Below are positions 1 through 9,597 of a DNA stretch of 64,000 nucleotides, one piece after another. Positions within the stretch are counted from its first letter, which is position 1. Every line of letters begins with the position of its first letter. Source of the DNA: Temnothorax longispinosus (lineage: Eukaryota > Arthropoda > Insecta > Hymenoptera > Formicidae). The notes under the pieces were generated by a model. The model was not told the DNA's origin, searched no databases, and saw only the letters and a list, made by a program, of their open reading frames with translations. The translations under genes were made by a program, and so were the position numbers. Where the stretch lies: NCBI RefSeq assembly GCF_030848805.1, contig NC_092367.1:11179591-11243590 (forward strand), written 5' to 3'.

Positions 1-37
1 TTCCCATTCAGAGATAGAATAGGCCAACCTAAAAAAT

Positions 38-931
38 TTGAGATTTTCCAAGGATCCTTCGGTGCACACACATATAAGGCTGTGGTTGACACTTCAATTG
101 AACAACTTAGAAAGGCGAATAACAGGTATTCTGACAAGGCATTCATCTGCGATGTTATCTCCTAAATATGAATTAAGAACTTCTTCGGAGATCATTTTTA
201 CTGACGGTTCATATGATGAGACGAATTGCGCCACTGGCGCCAGTATTGTTATTAGCAATCAGGAAATTGCGTATAAGATGAGTCTTCCGAAAATATGCTC
301 ATCTTTCACGGCCGAAGCGTTCGCTAGTCTTCTTTGGAATTAATGATCCTTCAGAGGGACCACAGAGATAGACATATTGTGATCCTGTCTGACTGTAAAT
401 CATCTTTTGAGGCGATTTGCAATAATCAATTAAATAAATTAAATGTACACAAGAACCGTTACATTACGGAGACTTCATTTTTATAGTTTGGAGAGGAACT
501 ATGATAGACGAGTCGTGCTTGTTTGAATTCCGGCTCATGTCAATATCGCGGGGAATGAGATGGCCAATGGCCTTGCCAAGGAGGCTGCGCGTGAGAAAAC
601 GAACCGTGGAAGTGCCCATCGGGGATCTGATGATGTACGCTAGGAAAGCGTATATATTATATAAAGCGAGATATATTTCGTGACACTTATTAATAAATTG
701 AGAGCCAATCATTACAACTTTGGTGTTTCCTTAAAGAGAAAGGGCTATGTGGATAAAAAGAGGTGCGAATGTGGCCATGAGCGTGAGAATTTGAACCACA
801 TTATACGACGATGTAGTAGATACAATGATTTGAGAGTGAATATGGACGAGGACCTCAGAGCGGAAAGGTACGTCGCGTCGCGACGATATGCACAGTCTTA
901 TTATGAGAAGAGAATGGAACACTATATATAG
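38..931 (+). pseudogene. Non-LTR retrotransposon ORF2 C-terminal remnant (RNase H plus zinc motif)
   Basis: This is the decayed 3' end of a LINE-type polyprotein. An RNase H domain can be followed across three frames: FTDGSYDE (catalytic Asp) near 207, FTAEAFASLLW (Glu) near 305, ILSDCKSS (Asp) near 383 and IPAHVNIAGNEMANGLAKEA near 528-587. A C-terminal zinc motif follows at about 757-825 (CECGHERENLNHIIRRC), as in I/R1/Loa-type elements. At least two frameshifts and a stop near 485 break it, so no complete protein can be made. The upstream reverse transcriptase and endonuclease lie outside the window. The clade is not resolved; the RNase H argues against plain Jockey or R2. Confidence 0.75.
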
Positions 932-1405
932 TTTTTAAATTAAAAAAAAATCGGCAAAGTTATATAGTTGTGTTTTGTGTGTATTAATTTTGAGTTGTTT
1001 ATTTGGGCTTAATTCAGTTTGTGTCAGTTTACCCTATCGGGTATAAGGTACCGTAATTTTCCCTCACCCGAGGGATCTTCAAAAACCCCCCTCGCGTTCG
1101 TACGCGAATGTGAGAGTATTGCGCATGTACATACTATGGCAGTGCAATACGTATGACGAGGAGAGAGAGAGAGACTAGACAGAGAGCTCAGAACTAGAGG
1201 AATAAGAGAGGAATATCACGGAAACATTGAAGAGGAAGGAATGGCTGACTATTAGATGCATATACAACTATATCAAGAGAATAGGCAAAATTATATAAAA
1301 GAAGAGAGCTAGAAACATTATGGATTCAGCACTAACCTCAAAGAAAGGTTAAAGGCACATACTTTCCCTCACCCGAGGGATACAACCTCTAAAAAAAAAA
1401 AAAAA
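932..1405 (+). repeat. Probable 3' UTR and poly(A) tail of the LINE remnant
   Basis: This non-coding stretch follows the zinc motif and ends in 15 consecutive A at 1391-1405. A 16-bp motif, CCCTCACCCGAGGGAT, with a palindromic core, occurs twice, at 1059-1074 and 1366-1381. A GA-rich tract lies at about 1157-1215. Placing the element end at the A-run is inference. Confidence 0.45.
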
Positions 1406-1578
1406 CATTGCGTTTGCGCGTAACACCGTCGTCTCTCATTGTTAAATACTACAATCATTTAATTCCGAATTTCGGTCGCGTCACGCAAGGATCGAAGTGC
1501 TACGAAATTAGAATGTAGGTGTCACAAGAGGCGAAATATCAGCGGGTCGGAGATATGTAGTGACAGTCGTAACCGTTA

Positions 1579-1724
1579 CTATGTTTACGCTAGCGTTACT
1601 TCTGTAGTAACTTACGATAATTCACTCATTTACGCGGAGTAACTTATCGTAAATTACTACAAAATCCTATTTACGCGGAGGATTACCGTAAGTTACTACA
1701 GAAATAACGCTCGCGTAAACGTAG
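1579..1724. mobile_element. 146-bp TIR MITE with TA duplication
   Basis: The two ends are imperfect inverted repeats of about 45 bp (CTATGTTTACGC... against ...GCGTAAACGTAG). TA flanks both sides, at 1577-1578 and 1725-1726. This architecture fits a non-autonomous Tc1/mariner-type element. There is no coding potential. Confidence 0.7.
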
Positions 1725-3205
1725 TATATGTGTATGTATTTGTGATCATCAATATATCATATAATATATACACTTCTCACAAAAATTAAAGGAACAACTA
1801 AATTTTTCTTAAAAAATAGGCAAAATTTAAGCAGCTGTAACTTTATTAAGAATGAACGAAATTTAAATTTAAAAAAAAGATTTTAAAGCTTGAAATCTCT
1901 ACTTTCGAAACGTTACTATTATTTTTTAGTTTCTGTGAGTTTGGTAATTTTTACATATAGAAAACTACGAGCTGAACAAAATAAAAAATTTTCCTTTCAC
2001 TTTGTGGGCCTGTGTGCACAAAACAAACCTGCAAAAATTTTCGATTTCCTAACGTGAAAGCTTGAAGTTTTCCTTGCAAAATCTTTTTTTAAAAATGTTT
2101 CTACATTTTTTGTTACTGAGTTATCGCGGATTGAATAAGAAATGAGCATTTTGACTTTGATTGCTCATAACTCCCTTAAAAAACATCGTATCGCAATTCA
2201 AAACAGATTCTTAAAGCTAAAACTTTGCTTTAATGAACAATATAATTGCCAAATTTTTTTTAAATAACATGTAGACATGATACAAATAGATGAAAATAAT
2301 GTAAAAATTAGCGATTTTTCTCTTTTTCATTTTGACTAGAAAAAATTGAGCAGAACAACAACACAAATTTATTCTTTACGTTTTTTTGTACTTTTAAGTG
2401 CCCTGCATTTACAAAAAATTTGCCAAATAACTGTAAGATTTTTTTCATTGTGGCCACTATGGTTTTATGGAGCAAAACGTACAAAAGATTGTAAAATTGC
2501 TTAAGGTAGTCCTTTCGCCGACACAGCTAGTCAAGTAATAATCAGCCATGAGGTAATTGAAAACAAACATATTGACAAACATTACACAACATCCCAATAT
2601 AACATGATTTTACACGCACGATTTAATCGTATTTAATTATTTACTAATTAAAAAAATATCACAATAGTAGTGCGGTTGGACTCGATTTAGGTTAGGTCAG
2701 GCATGACAGTACGGGCTGCGTTCGAAAGCATCACTCGGGTGTGCTCTCTTCTCCTTCTAACTTACTAAGATAGAACCCTGCCGAAAATGTTCGATTAAAA
2801 CCGATTAAAACATAATCCATTTTAATCGGTTTTAATCGGTTCAATCCGCGCCCGGATTAAAAAGTAATCGATTTTAATTCCAAACTAATCAGAATGGGTT
2901 TTGATATCGCTTTTGCAGATTATTTCCAATCCGAAATCATTACATTCTAATCCATATTGTTGTCAATCCAAAATAATCCGCCTAATTTTGTATATTTCTT
3001 TTCAAGAGATGAGTCCGTTCACGGAGAAAAAGTTACGGTTGCTACAACAGAATAATGCTGTTAATTTTCGCCCATCCATACAAAAGGGTTATGGAAACCA
3101 TAGTACTCTGGAAGTGACCTATGGTTTCCATATAGTTTCCATATGGTTGCCCTAACCTTAGTGAGGGTAGCTACTATATGGATGTTACAACCATAATGAA
3201 CAAAT

Positions 3206-3562
3206 ATTCACCCGACAAAAAAAAATTATTTATTTCGAAATTTTATTACTATTTTTTAACTAAATTTGTTTCTTAAGATGCAGTCTATGATTATAAATAT
3301 TTTCTCGTATTTAAAAACACATATAAAAACACACTTACCTTGGTGGGATTCGAACTCGGGACCTCTGGATCGTGAGCCAACTGCCTTACGTGGTAGACCA
3401 CTTCTTAATTTAATGTTAGTGTTATATTTAGTCTACATATGTCAACCAGCGCAAATATATAATTTTTCAAAAATCATCTTAAGAAACAAATTCAGTTTAA
3501 AAAGAGTAATAAAATTTTGAATTGGATATATGATATAATATTTCTTATACTGTCGGGTGAAT
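3206..3562. mobile_element. TIR element carrying a tRNA-like unit
   Basis: The ends ATTCACCCGACA / TGTCGGGTGAAT are followed inward by further inverted similarity to TTTGTTTCTTAAGATG (3267-3282, and 3477-3492 as complement). Between the arms the minus strand carries a tRNA-like segment. No protein is encoded. It lies inside the 3.4-kb element. Confidence 0.55.
3340..3404 (-). other. tRNA-like segment (degenerate)
   Basis: On the minus strand a D-arm-like GTGGTCTACCACG is followed by a loop region GGCTCACGATCC and a B-box-like GAGTTCGAATCCC. The T stem pairs poorly, so this is a tRNA-derived relic rather than a functional tRNA gene. An internal pol III promoter remains possible. Confidence 0.5.
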
Positions 3563-3635
3563 GTCAGAAACCAGTGTCGGCTCATTACGAAATTTTGTGT
3601 TCGTAAATATATTTATGAAAAAAGTATATTTATAA

Positions 3636-3786
3636 AGGCCTATCTACATAAGACGCAGAACGCGAGTCGCAAGACACACGCACAGTCTACATGTCAATCT
3701 AACCTCTATACACAAAGAGGTTAGATTGACATGTAGACTGTGTGTGTGCTTGCGACTCGCGTTCTGCGTCTTATGTAGATAGGCCT
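3636..3786. mobile_element. Near-perfect hairpin MITE with TAA duplication
   Basis: Two arms of about 70 bp are inverted copies with few mismatches, around a spacer of under 12 bp. The ends are AGGCCTATCTACATAAGACG and its complement. TAA flanks both sides (3633-3635, 3787-3789). A 3-bp TWA duplication and a GG/CC-rich terminus fit PIF/Harbinger; the assignment is inference. Short outer ends of the same type occur at 13060-13228. Confidence 0.7.
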
Positions 3787-4582
3787 TAAAGTTAAAACAT
3801 CCTTATCAAATCCACTTTATTCTATGCAGAAATTCTTTTGCGCGCGCAATGGAACTAAACTCTCAATCATGCAGTGATTCAGTGCTGTACCGTGCAGCTA
3901 TATCTTATGGATCTCTCAACCATAATAATTGTGCTGCAGACCACATAAGAGGGATAGCAATAATTCTTTGGTTGAGGCAACCATATACGAGGGTATTATA
4001 ACCGAATGTTACGTATCGTAAGAACTACGGTTATGACAACTGTATAAATGGGCATATCTTAACAGCAACATTGAATGTAATATCAATTTAACTTGAATTT
4101 ACATCCATTTCTCTTTTAATCATAGAGAACATTGTTGTAACAACCGTAACAATTTTCTCCGTGTTTCAATTACAAAAACACCGATTCAATAAACTCGGTT
4201 GTAATCCATCTGAATCCGATTTGCTAGGAAAGACAACATTAATCCGTTTTAATTCGAAATTCAGCAATTGCGCGTATGCAATTTCAATCCGTTATAATAA
4301 TATCCACTTTTAATAATTGAGTTGATTTTGTAATCCGGTTTAATCCAAAATTTACCAATTTCGGGGATAAAAACTAAATTGATTTGAATGCAATAAGAAT
4401 CAAATTTATATAGTCTGTGATAAAGCAACAGTAATTCGTTTGAATTTGAAATTCTCCGATTTTTCAGATGAAAAGGAAATCGGATATAATGCAATTAAAT
4501 CAAATTTTTGTTATAATTATATTTGACTGTGTGTATATATAAATAAAGAAACAAAATTGTATTTATTACAAAGTTTTATTTA

Positions 4583-5140
4583 TTATTGAATTTCAAATGT
4601 ATTCGGAGGTTTGCATAAATATCTACAATATCCAACATCTATGTGAATAAGCTTGCTTTTGACATCGCTTATGGGAACTATTGAGCTATGTACATAATCT
4701 TCTGATTCTATCCTATCCATGTACGACACTTTAAACGGTTTATTGGAACTAATCGTAATTTTTGATATTTGCATGTGGCATTTATTATTTAATAGAATAA
4801 TGTGCATTATTTGACCATATTCGCCTGAATGTAACTGAATCATTGTATCGTTCGTTCTTTTCGCTTTGCGATACTTCAGGCTGTGAAATACAACGCCTCT
4901 AACGATGCATTTTTTATATGCTTTATACATTTTATCATCGCATTTTACGCTATAGCATTTGCCAATAAGAATGACATTATTGTCATCAGATGTATCGAAT
5001 TTTGATAAATGTTTATATTGAAATCTGCAGTAGTCAGACACGGCAGAATCATCATAGTAATCTACATTATCCGTTAGAAAGTGCAATATCTCCAAGGACT
5101 TTTTCGACATTTGTTGGTCAATTCCGTTTGGACCATTCAT
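4583..5140 (-). CDS. 185-aa ORF of the 3.4-kb TIR element, function unknown
   Basis: I do not recognise this protein. It is the longest ORF inside the element at 2776-6221. It has no signal peptide, no long hydrophobic segment and no visible DDE triad. The C-terminal stretch (HIDVGYCRYLCKPPNTFEIQ) vaguely recalls the C-terminal tails of large transposon-encoded proteins in insects, and the start has no upstream support. It could therefore be the last exon of a larger transposase gene, the rest being lost or unspliced. Alternatives are an accessory protein of the element or a chance ORF. The codon choice is AT-rich like the surroundings. Confidence 0.4.
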   Translation of the reverse strand: MNGPNGIDQQMSKKSLEILHFLTDNVDYYDDSAVSDYCRFQYKHLSKFDTSDDNNVILIGKCYSVKCDDKMYKAYKKCIVRGVVFHSLKYRKAKRTNDTMIQLHSGEYGQIMHIILLNNKCHMQISKITISSNKPFKVSYMDRIESEDYVHSSIVPISDVKSKLIHIDVGYCRYLCKPPNTFEIQ

Positions 5141-6544
5141 ACATTGTTTTAATTTATATATATTACTCTCGAAAGACGTAAATGTTGTTGAGGATAACCA
5201 AGATTCTCGTTTTTACGATTACTCACCCGAATTGTATTCATCATAATAGTCAGAAAAGTTTGTTCTTTTAAATATATTAATGTTTTGATAGCGAAAATTT
5301 TATGTTTATTTTGAAAAAATTGAGAATAAGATGGAATTTTAATCAATTTGAAAAATTTATTAGTTCATAATAAATTTCAAATCTTAAACGCGTATATCTT
5401 GAGATTGCCAGTTACGTCGATTAAAATTCCATCTTATTCTCAATTTGGTTAAAATTGCTGGCGAAGTTAATGTACTTATTTGTTTATTTTGAAGATTTTA
5501 TTTTCAATTTTAATTGTTTGTATTGCTTAAAAGTTTGAAAATTGATTAAAAACTGCAAACAATACACACATATTAGGAGTTAATACCTAAATAAACAATA
5601 ACCACTTGAAGGTTAACACTTAAATTGTATTTCTTTTGTAAATATTATGCAGTTGAGAAAAAAATAAAGATTTGATTTTAAATAGCTTTATTGTGACTCA
5701 TGATAACAGCAAATCCTACTCACACTACATAAAATCGATTTACTTTTTATCTGCGAAATGATAACATTTTTTATTAAAAGACATTATTTTTGCCTATAGA
5801 TTGACTATGGTAAATTCTAGCTAATTCAATTGCATTAAAACAGATTTAATTGTCTATCGCGATGTAATCCGCAAAATCGTGAAATTTCGAATAGCAACGG
5901 ATTACTTTTATTGTTATCCTCCGACAGATTCACAGCGCATTAAAACCGATTTAAATGTTTGTAAAATAGAATTTCGGATTGCAACGGATTACTTTTGTCA
6001 TCCTCCGACAAATTCACATCGCATTAAAACCGATTTAATTATAGCTTATGAAATCGTATAATTTCGGATTTAAATGGATGTATATCAAATCCGCCTGAAG
6101 CGTACTAAATTCGATTTGACTATTTTCAATCGGTTTTAATACCGTATTTTCGGTGCAGAAATCCCGATCGATTTGGATTACTTTCTTTTTAATCGGTTTT
6201 AATCGAACATTTTCGGCAGGGAAGGAAAGGAGAGTGTGCTCGTGTGCGCTCGGGTGATGTTTCCGAACGCAGCCACGAGTAAAGCAATATGCAATTGGAT
6301 CCATTACTTATTTAACCTCACATATATCAGAGCAAAACATTCGGGACCGCAGGGGGGAGTGATCCGCGCAATTCCTTGGGCCCAACGCACCCACGGCATA
6401 CCGAGTTCAATACATCGCGGACATACACACACAGTTACACATACGCACAGACATACATATAATCAAGAGAGGGACTTTGGCGGCTTTGGCCAGTCTTTCC
6501 TCTCTTGATTGACTCAGATGTGTCTTCCGTTGTACGAGGTAAAG

Positions 6545-6686
6545 AAGGATTTTATAAAGTAGAAGAAAACATAAGGAATCATTACGCTATATAGCCCAAA
6601 GAGAAAAATTGAACGAGGAAAAAAAGGATTATACAAAGTAGAAGAAAACCACAGATCAAGACCAAACTACGCTATATAGCCCAAAG
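6545..6686. repeat. Two-copy imperfect tandem repeat
   Basis: The blocks beginning AAGGATTTTATAAAGTAGAA (6547) and AAGGATTATACAAAGTAGAA (6626) each end in ACGCTATATAGCCCAAAG. The period is about 80 bp. It lies inside element A. No coding function is seen. Confidence 0.6.
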
Positions 6687-7095
6687 GCGGGGCTGAAGGC
6701 GTCAATAACTCCAACCGGAGTTAACAACCACCAAAAAAAAAGCAAAACATTCGGCAAGCCCTTATTTTCAAGGTACGTACGAAATCCGGAAACTTCAGGG
6801 AATATTTTAAGACATGAATAATATATTCATCTGATCGCTAAGTACATGTATTATTCGTTGAAAACCTCGGCCGTAGCGATTTGCGTCATTCTATCTTTCT
6901 CGTTCATTAGATGTAAACAAGGATAGAATGACAATAGCACGCTCCGCGAACGCACATTTAGAATAACTTTTATTTCTTGTAAAGTGTCGGTAACCTCACC
7001 TGATTTTTCGCACACATGCCCCTTATTACTGTATATTTAACATATCAAATTTAGGTACCTATCTAATACTTGTTCTCACGAAAGGACTATCTTAA

Positions 7096-7443
7096 CCCTT
7101 AAATGCCACACCTCTCAAGAATCTCGTAAATGACATGAGAGGTCTAAAAGACCCCAGCATGAAAAATGCCTTACTCATTGATTTTTTTATCTTTAGTTAT
7201 GAAAATTTTTTCAATGTTGTTCAAGGCTTAGAAAAGAGAATAAAATGCTTATATTGTTAAAATTTCAATTTCAACATAGTATAAAAAATTAAGTAAACTG
7301 AGTACTGCTAAGTGTACAAACGGGTAGGTCAATCACTCAACTATCATCAATGGGAGCATGAGCTCCATTTTTGGCAAGAACATTTGAAAATATATCATTG
7401 TAAAGGGTCTGGGGTCCGTTGGACCCCAGGGGGCATTTAAGGG
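7096..7443. mobile_element. piggyBac-like MITE, 348 bp
   Basis: Termini CCCTTAAATGCC / GGCATTTAAGGG are flanked by TTAA at 7092-7095 and 7444-7447. The CCC...GGG ends with a TTAA target are the piggyBac hallmark. Subterminal palindromes with GGACCCC / GGGGTCC occur near 7150 and 7410. It is non-coding. It shares its left TTAA with element A, so the two sit back to back in one target. Confidence 0.8.
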
Positions 7444-7645
7444 TTAAGCGAGGGTACGTAAAATTGAGTTTTGGGAACTGTTAGGGGAACGAAAAAATCT
7501 TACATATTCTTACGTATTTTGAGTTGTAGAATCCGAAAATGGCCATAAAAAATTATGTCTATAGCGGAGAAAACATAGAAAATGAAGGAAAATGCGGAAA
7601 AACATGAAATCGTTTAAACTCCCAGACGTAATTTTTTTACGTTTT

Positions 7646-8729
7646 CTTACTTGTTTAATTATGTAAGTAAAAAACAAAGAATTTTTAAAGGCTTATAAGT
7701 GAATTATTTATTTATAAATCACAATTTTATGTAAATTTTAAAAACTATAAGATTTATAATATTTATATACATCACATATATTTATTCGTGGCAATAATTA
7801 CAATAATTTAATCTTCATCACTATTCCCGTCAATAATTGGGTCAATTTTTCCAATTTCAAAAATCTTTGTTAAGATTTCTGCTGCTCTTACTATTCTTAC
7901 TAAACACCAGGCATGTAAAAGAATAATCGCAGAAACTTGTAAACAATAATCAATAGTCCTAATAAGTCCATTCGCACATTCACACGCAAAATTCCAGTGT
8001 ACCCAACAGAATTAGATTTATATTGGACATAGCACTTGTATATTTTTTTATTGATATGCCGGGATCTAATTTGAAACTTCAGTAATTCAAAATTCTCTCT
8101 TAAATAACTAAGATCCTGTACACATTTTTGGGATGAATTTGGTCGCCGAGTAGTCAACAAAAAACATTTAAATAAACAAGGTTTATTCAAGACTTTAAGT
8201 AAAGAATAGGAAAAGATCCCTCTCTCGAAACACAATCACCCACTTAATCGAGTCAATGCCACGTCGTTACGCAGCAGTCATCATTTCTAAGGGTACCAAA
8301 TATTAAATATTACTATCAGTTTTTTTAATATTTTCTAGTGATTCAATTAATTTTTGTGATTTGAAGTAACTTGAAGTTGGCCCGATATTTATGATCATAC
8401 ATTTTTTGCTTTTTGTTAAATAAAGAAATAATTAAAGCTATTTTTTATCATTAACAACTGTTAGAAAAGAGCAATTTCTACTTTATCGATATCGATATTG
8501 ATCTCTATACTCTCTGAACCCTATACGGTCGGTATTCGCATTAACTGGATAGAGCTTCCACTAGATGACTTTCCCTTTTTTTTACTTCACTTTTTCTTTG
8601 ATACTCGCTGTAACAAGTAAGCTCAGCTCGCAAATAATAAACTGAAATCTTTTTATGAACCATAATCTGGCTGTGTCAATTCCTTTCTGCGTACCACTTA
8701 ACAACAACATTTATTCATAGTAAAATATG
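7646..8729. other. No gene seen; AT-rich intergenic or transposon-derived sequence
   Basis: The only ORF of note (7900-8235, minus, 111 codons) matches nothing I recognise and has no supporting context. The stretch 8570-8710, with AATAATAAACTGAAATC and a TAACAACA end, could be the tail of an old LTR. I cannot define its limits. Confidence 0.3.
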
Positions 8730-8745
8730 TTATTCTCTAAGTGGT

Positions 8746-9211
8746 GATCGTGGCGCAGAGATTTGGATTTTATACTAGTATTTTCAAACAAATGTAGTAC
8801 ATATACACATGTACGCACACCTCTTCAAATCACACGTAGCAGTGCCCAAGTGCTACGTGTAGAAGAAAAACGAAATTTAAAATGTGGTCAGCTGGACTCG
8901 AACCCGAGTCTTCGCAGTTACAAGTCTGGCACCTTTGCCATGACCAAACTGCCATTCCACTGACTTTTCTGGCCAAATCCCATATAAGGTTTCCAATGGG
9001 AACCAGTTTCTTCTCTAAATACAGAGAAGTTCACATGGTTCACATATACTCTCGGTGGGTTGTCATCACCTTCCGAGAAATAGCGATCGAATAAAAACCG
9101 ACAATTTTTGGTTTTCAGATTTGAACTCAGATCTCTCAGGCCCATTCAAGCTCATTAGACCAGTACACATTTTTCTATGCCACAATCACCACTCCAAGAA
9201 TATAAAACCAC
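8746..9211 (-). mobile_element. SINE-like insertion with two tRNA-like units and 16-bp target duplication
   Basis: TTATTCTCTAAGTGGT occurs at 8730-8745 and again at 9212-9227, a perfect 16-bp direct repeat bounding the insert. Such a long duplication points to LINE-mediated retroposition. On the minus strand there are two tRNA-like units. One is near 9090-9200 (TGGTCTAATGAG, then GAGTTCAAATCTG). The other is near 8885-8960 (TTTGGTCATGGC, then CTCGGGTTCGAGTCC). The two ends are themselves inverted (GTGGTGATCGTGGC against GTGGTGATTGTGGC), which is unusual for a SINE. Confidence 0.6.
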
Positions 9212-9384
9212 TTATTCTCTAAGTGGTTAAAGTTAATCATTTTTTTGGTTTTTTTTCCTAAACCTAAAATATGGGAAAAAATCTGCCTGGCCCAAAACTT
9301 TTGATCGTGACTGTATGTGGCAGATTTCCTAACCTCAAAATTGCCTCAGAACAAAATTTTTAGCACTTTATAACTTTTACTCTA

Positions 9385-9480
9385 CTTGAGAGCGATTTTA
9401 ACTTCCACATTCGTGTTTTACGCACCAAAATATACAATATTGAAGTTTTAACCAAATTGGTGAGAAAACCACTTTCCTTC
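9385..9480 (+). repeat. Fragment of dispersed repeat family 'R'
   Basis: The segment containing TTTTACGCACCAAAATATAC and CCAAATTGGTGAGAAA is shared with 19782-20112 and 21217-21530 (direct) and 15067-15255 (inverted). This is the shortest copy. It is non-coding. Confidence 0.65.
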
Positions 9481-9492
9481 AAATTTACTGTC

Positions 9493-9583
9493 GGCGGTGT
9501 CCAATCGCGCGGTATCTAATCATGTGGTGTCCAATTATGCGGTGTCCAATCGAGCAGCGTCCAATTATTACGTGTCTAAACGG
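9493..9583 (+). repeat. Short tandem repeat, about 16-bp unit
   Basis: Six degenerate units of the form CGGTGTCCAATYRYG run head to tail just outside the long-TIR element that starts near 9598. There is no coding function. Confidence 0.65.
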
Positions 9584-9597
9584 AGGTTACCCGTTTT

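Larger units (their letters stand above)
2776..6221. mobile_element. 3.4-kb TIR element with dense subterminal repeats
   Basis: Perfect ends CCCTGCCGAAAATGTTCGAT and its complement continue into an AATCGGTTTTAATCGG motif. Degenerate copies of this motif recur through 2776-2960, 4140-4500 and 5800-6221, on both strands. Such subterminal arrays are typical of CACTA/En-Spm-like elements and serve as transposase binding sites there; assigning this element to that group is inference. The target duplication is unclear. It contains the 185-aa ORF and nested elements at 3206-3562 and 3636-3786. Confidence 0.6.
2713..6275. mobile_element. Hairpin MITE (GGCTGCGTTCG ends) split by a 3.4-kb insertion
   Basis: The stretches 2713-2775 and 6222-6275 are inverted repeats of each other (GGCTGCGTTCG...CTCGGGTG against CACCCGAGC-type sequence and CGAACGCAGCC). 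Joined, they form a hairpin of about 115 bp, which the element at 2776-6221 interrupts near its centre. No coding sequence belongs to it. Confidence 0.5.
2507..7091. mobile_element. 4.6-kb TTAA-flanked element 'A'
   Basis: It starts GGTAGTCCTTTCG and ends CGAAAGGACTATC, a 13-bp inverted repeat with one mismatch. TTAA lies directly outside each end (2503-2506, 7092-7095). The uninterrupted sequence at 22558-22600 confirms where host sequence stops and resumes. TTAA duplication is typical of piggyBac, but the GG-start terminus is not the usual CCC start, so the superfamily is open. Its size is inflated by the nested elements at 2713-6275. Confidence 0.65.
1771..7645. mobile_element. TIR element 'G', copy 1, split by insertions
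   Basis: The left arm (1771-2506) begins CACTTCTCACAAAAATTAAAG, and the interior resumes at 7448-7645. A second copy, with both arms, is at 21851-25747, and an arm fragment is at about 43112-43216. Aligning copies 1 and 2 shows that copy 1 was opened exactly at a TTAA (2503-2506 / 7444-7447). The right arm is missing after about 7645. The termini resemble Tc1/mariner-type ends, but no transposase is visible. The element is dead and ancient. Confidence 0.65.
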
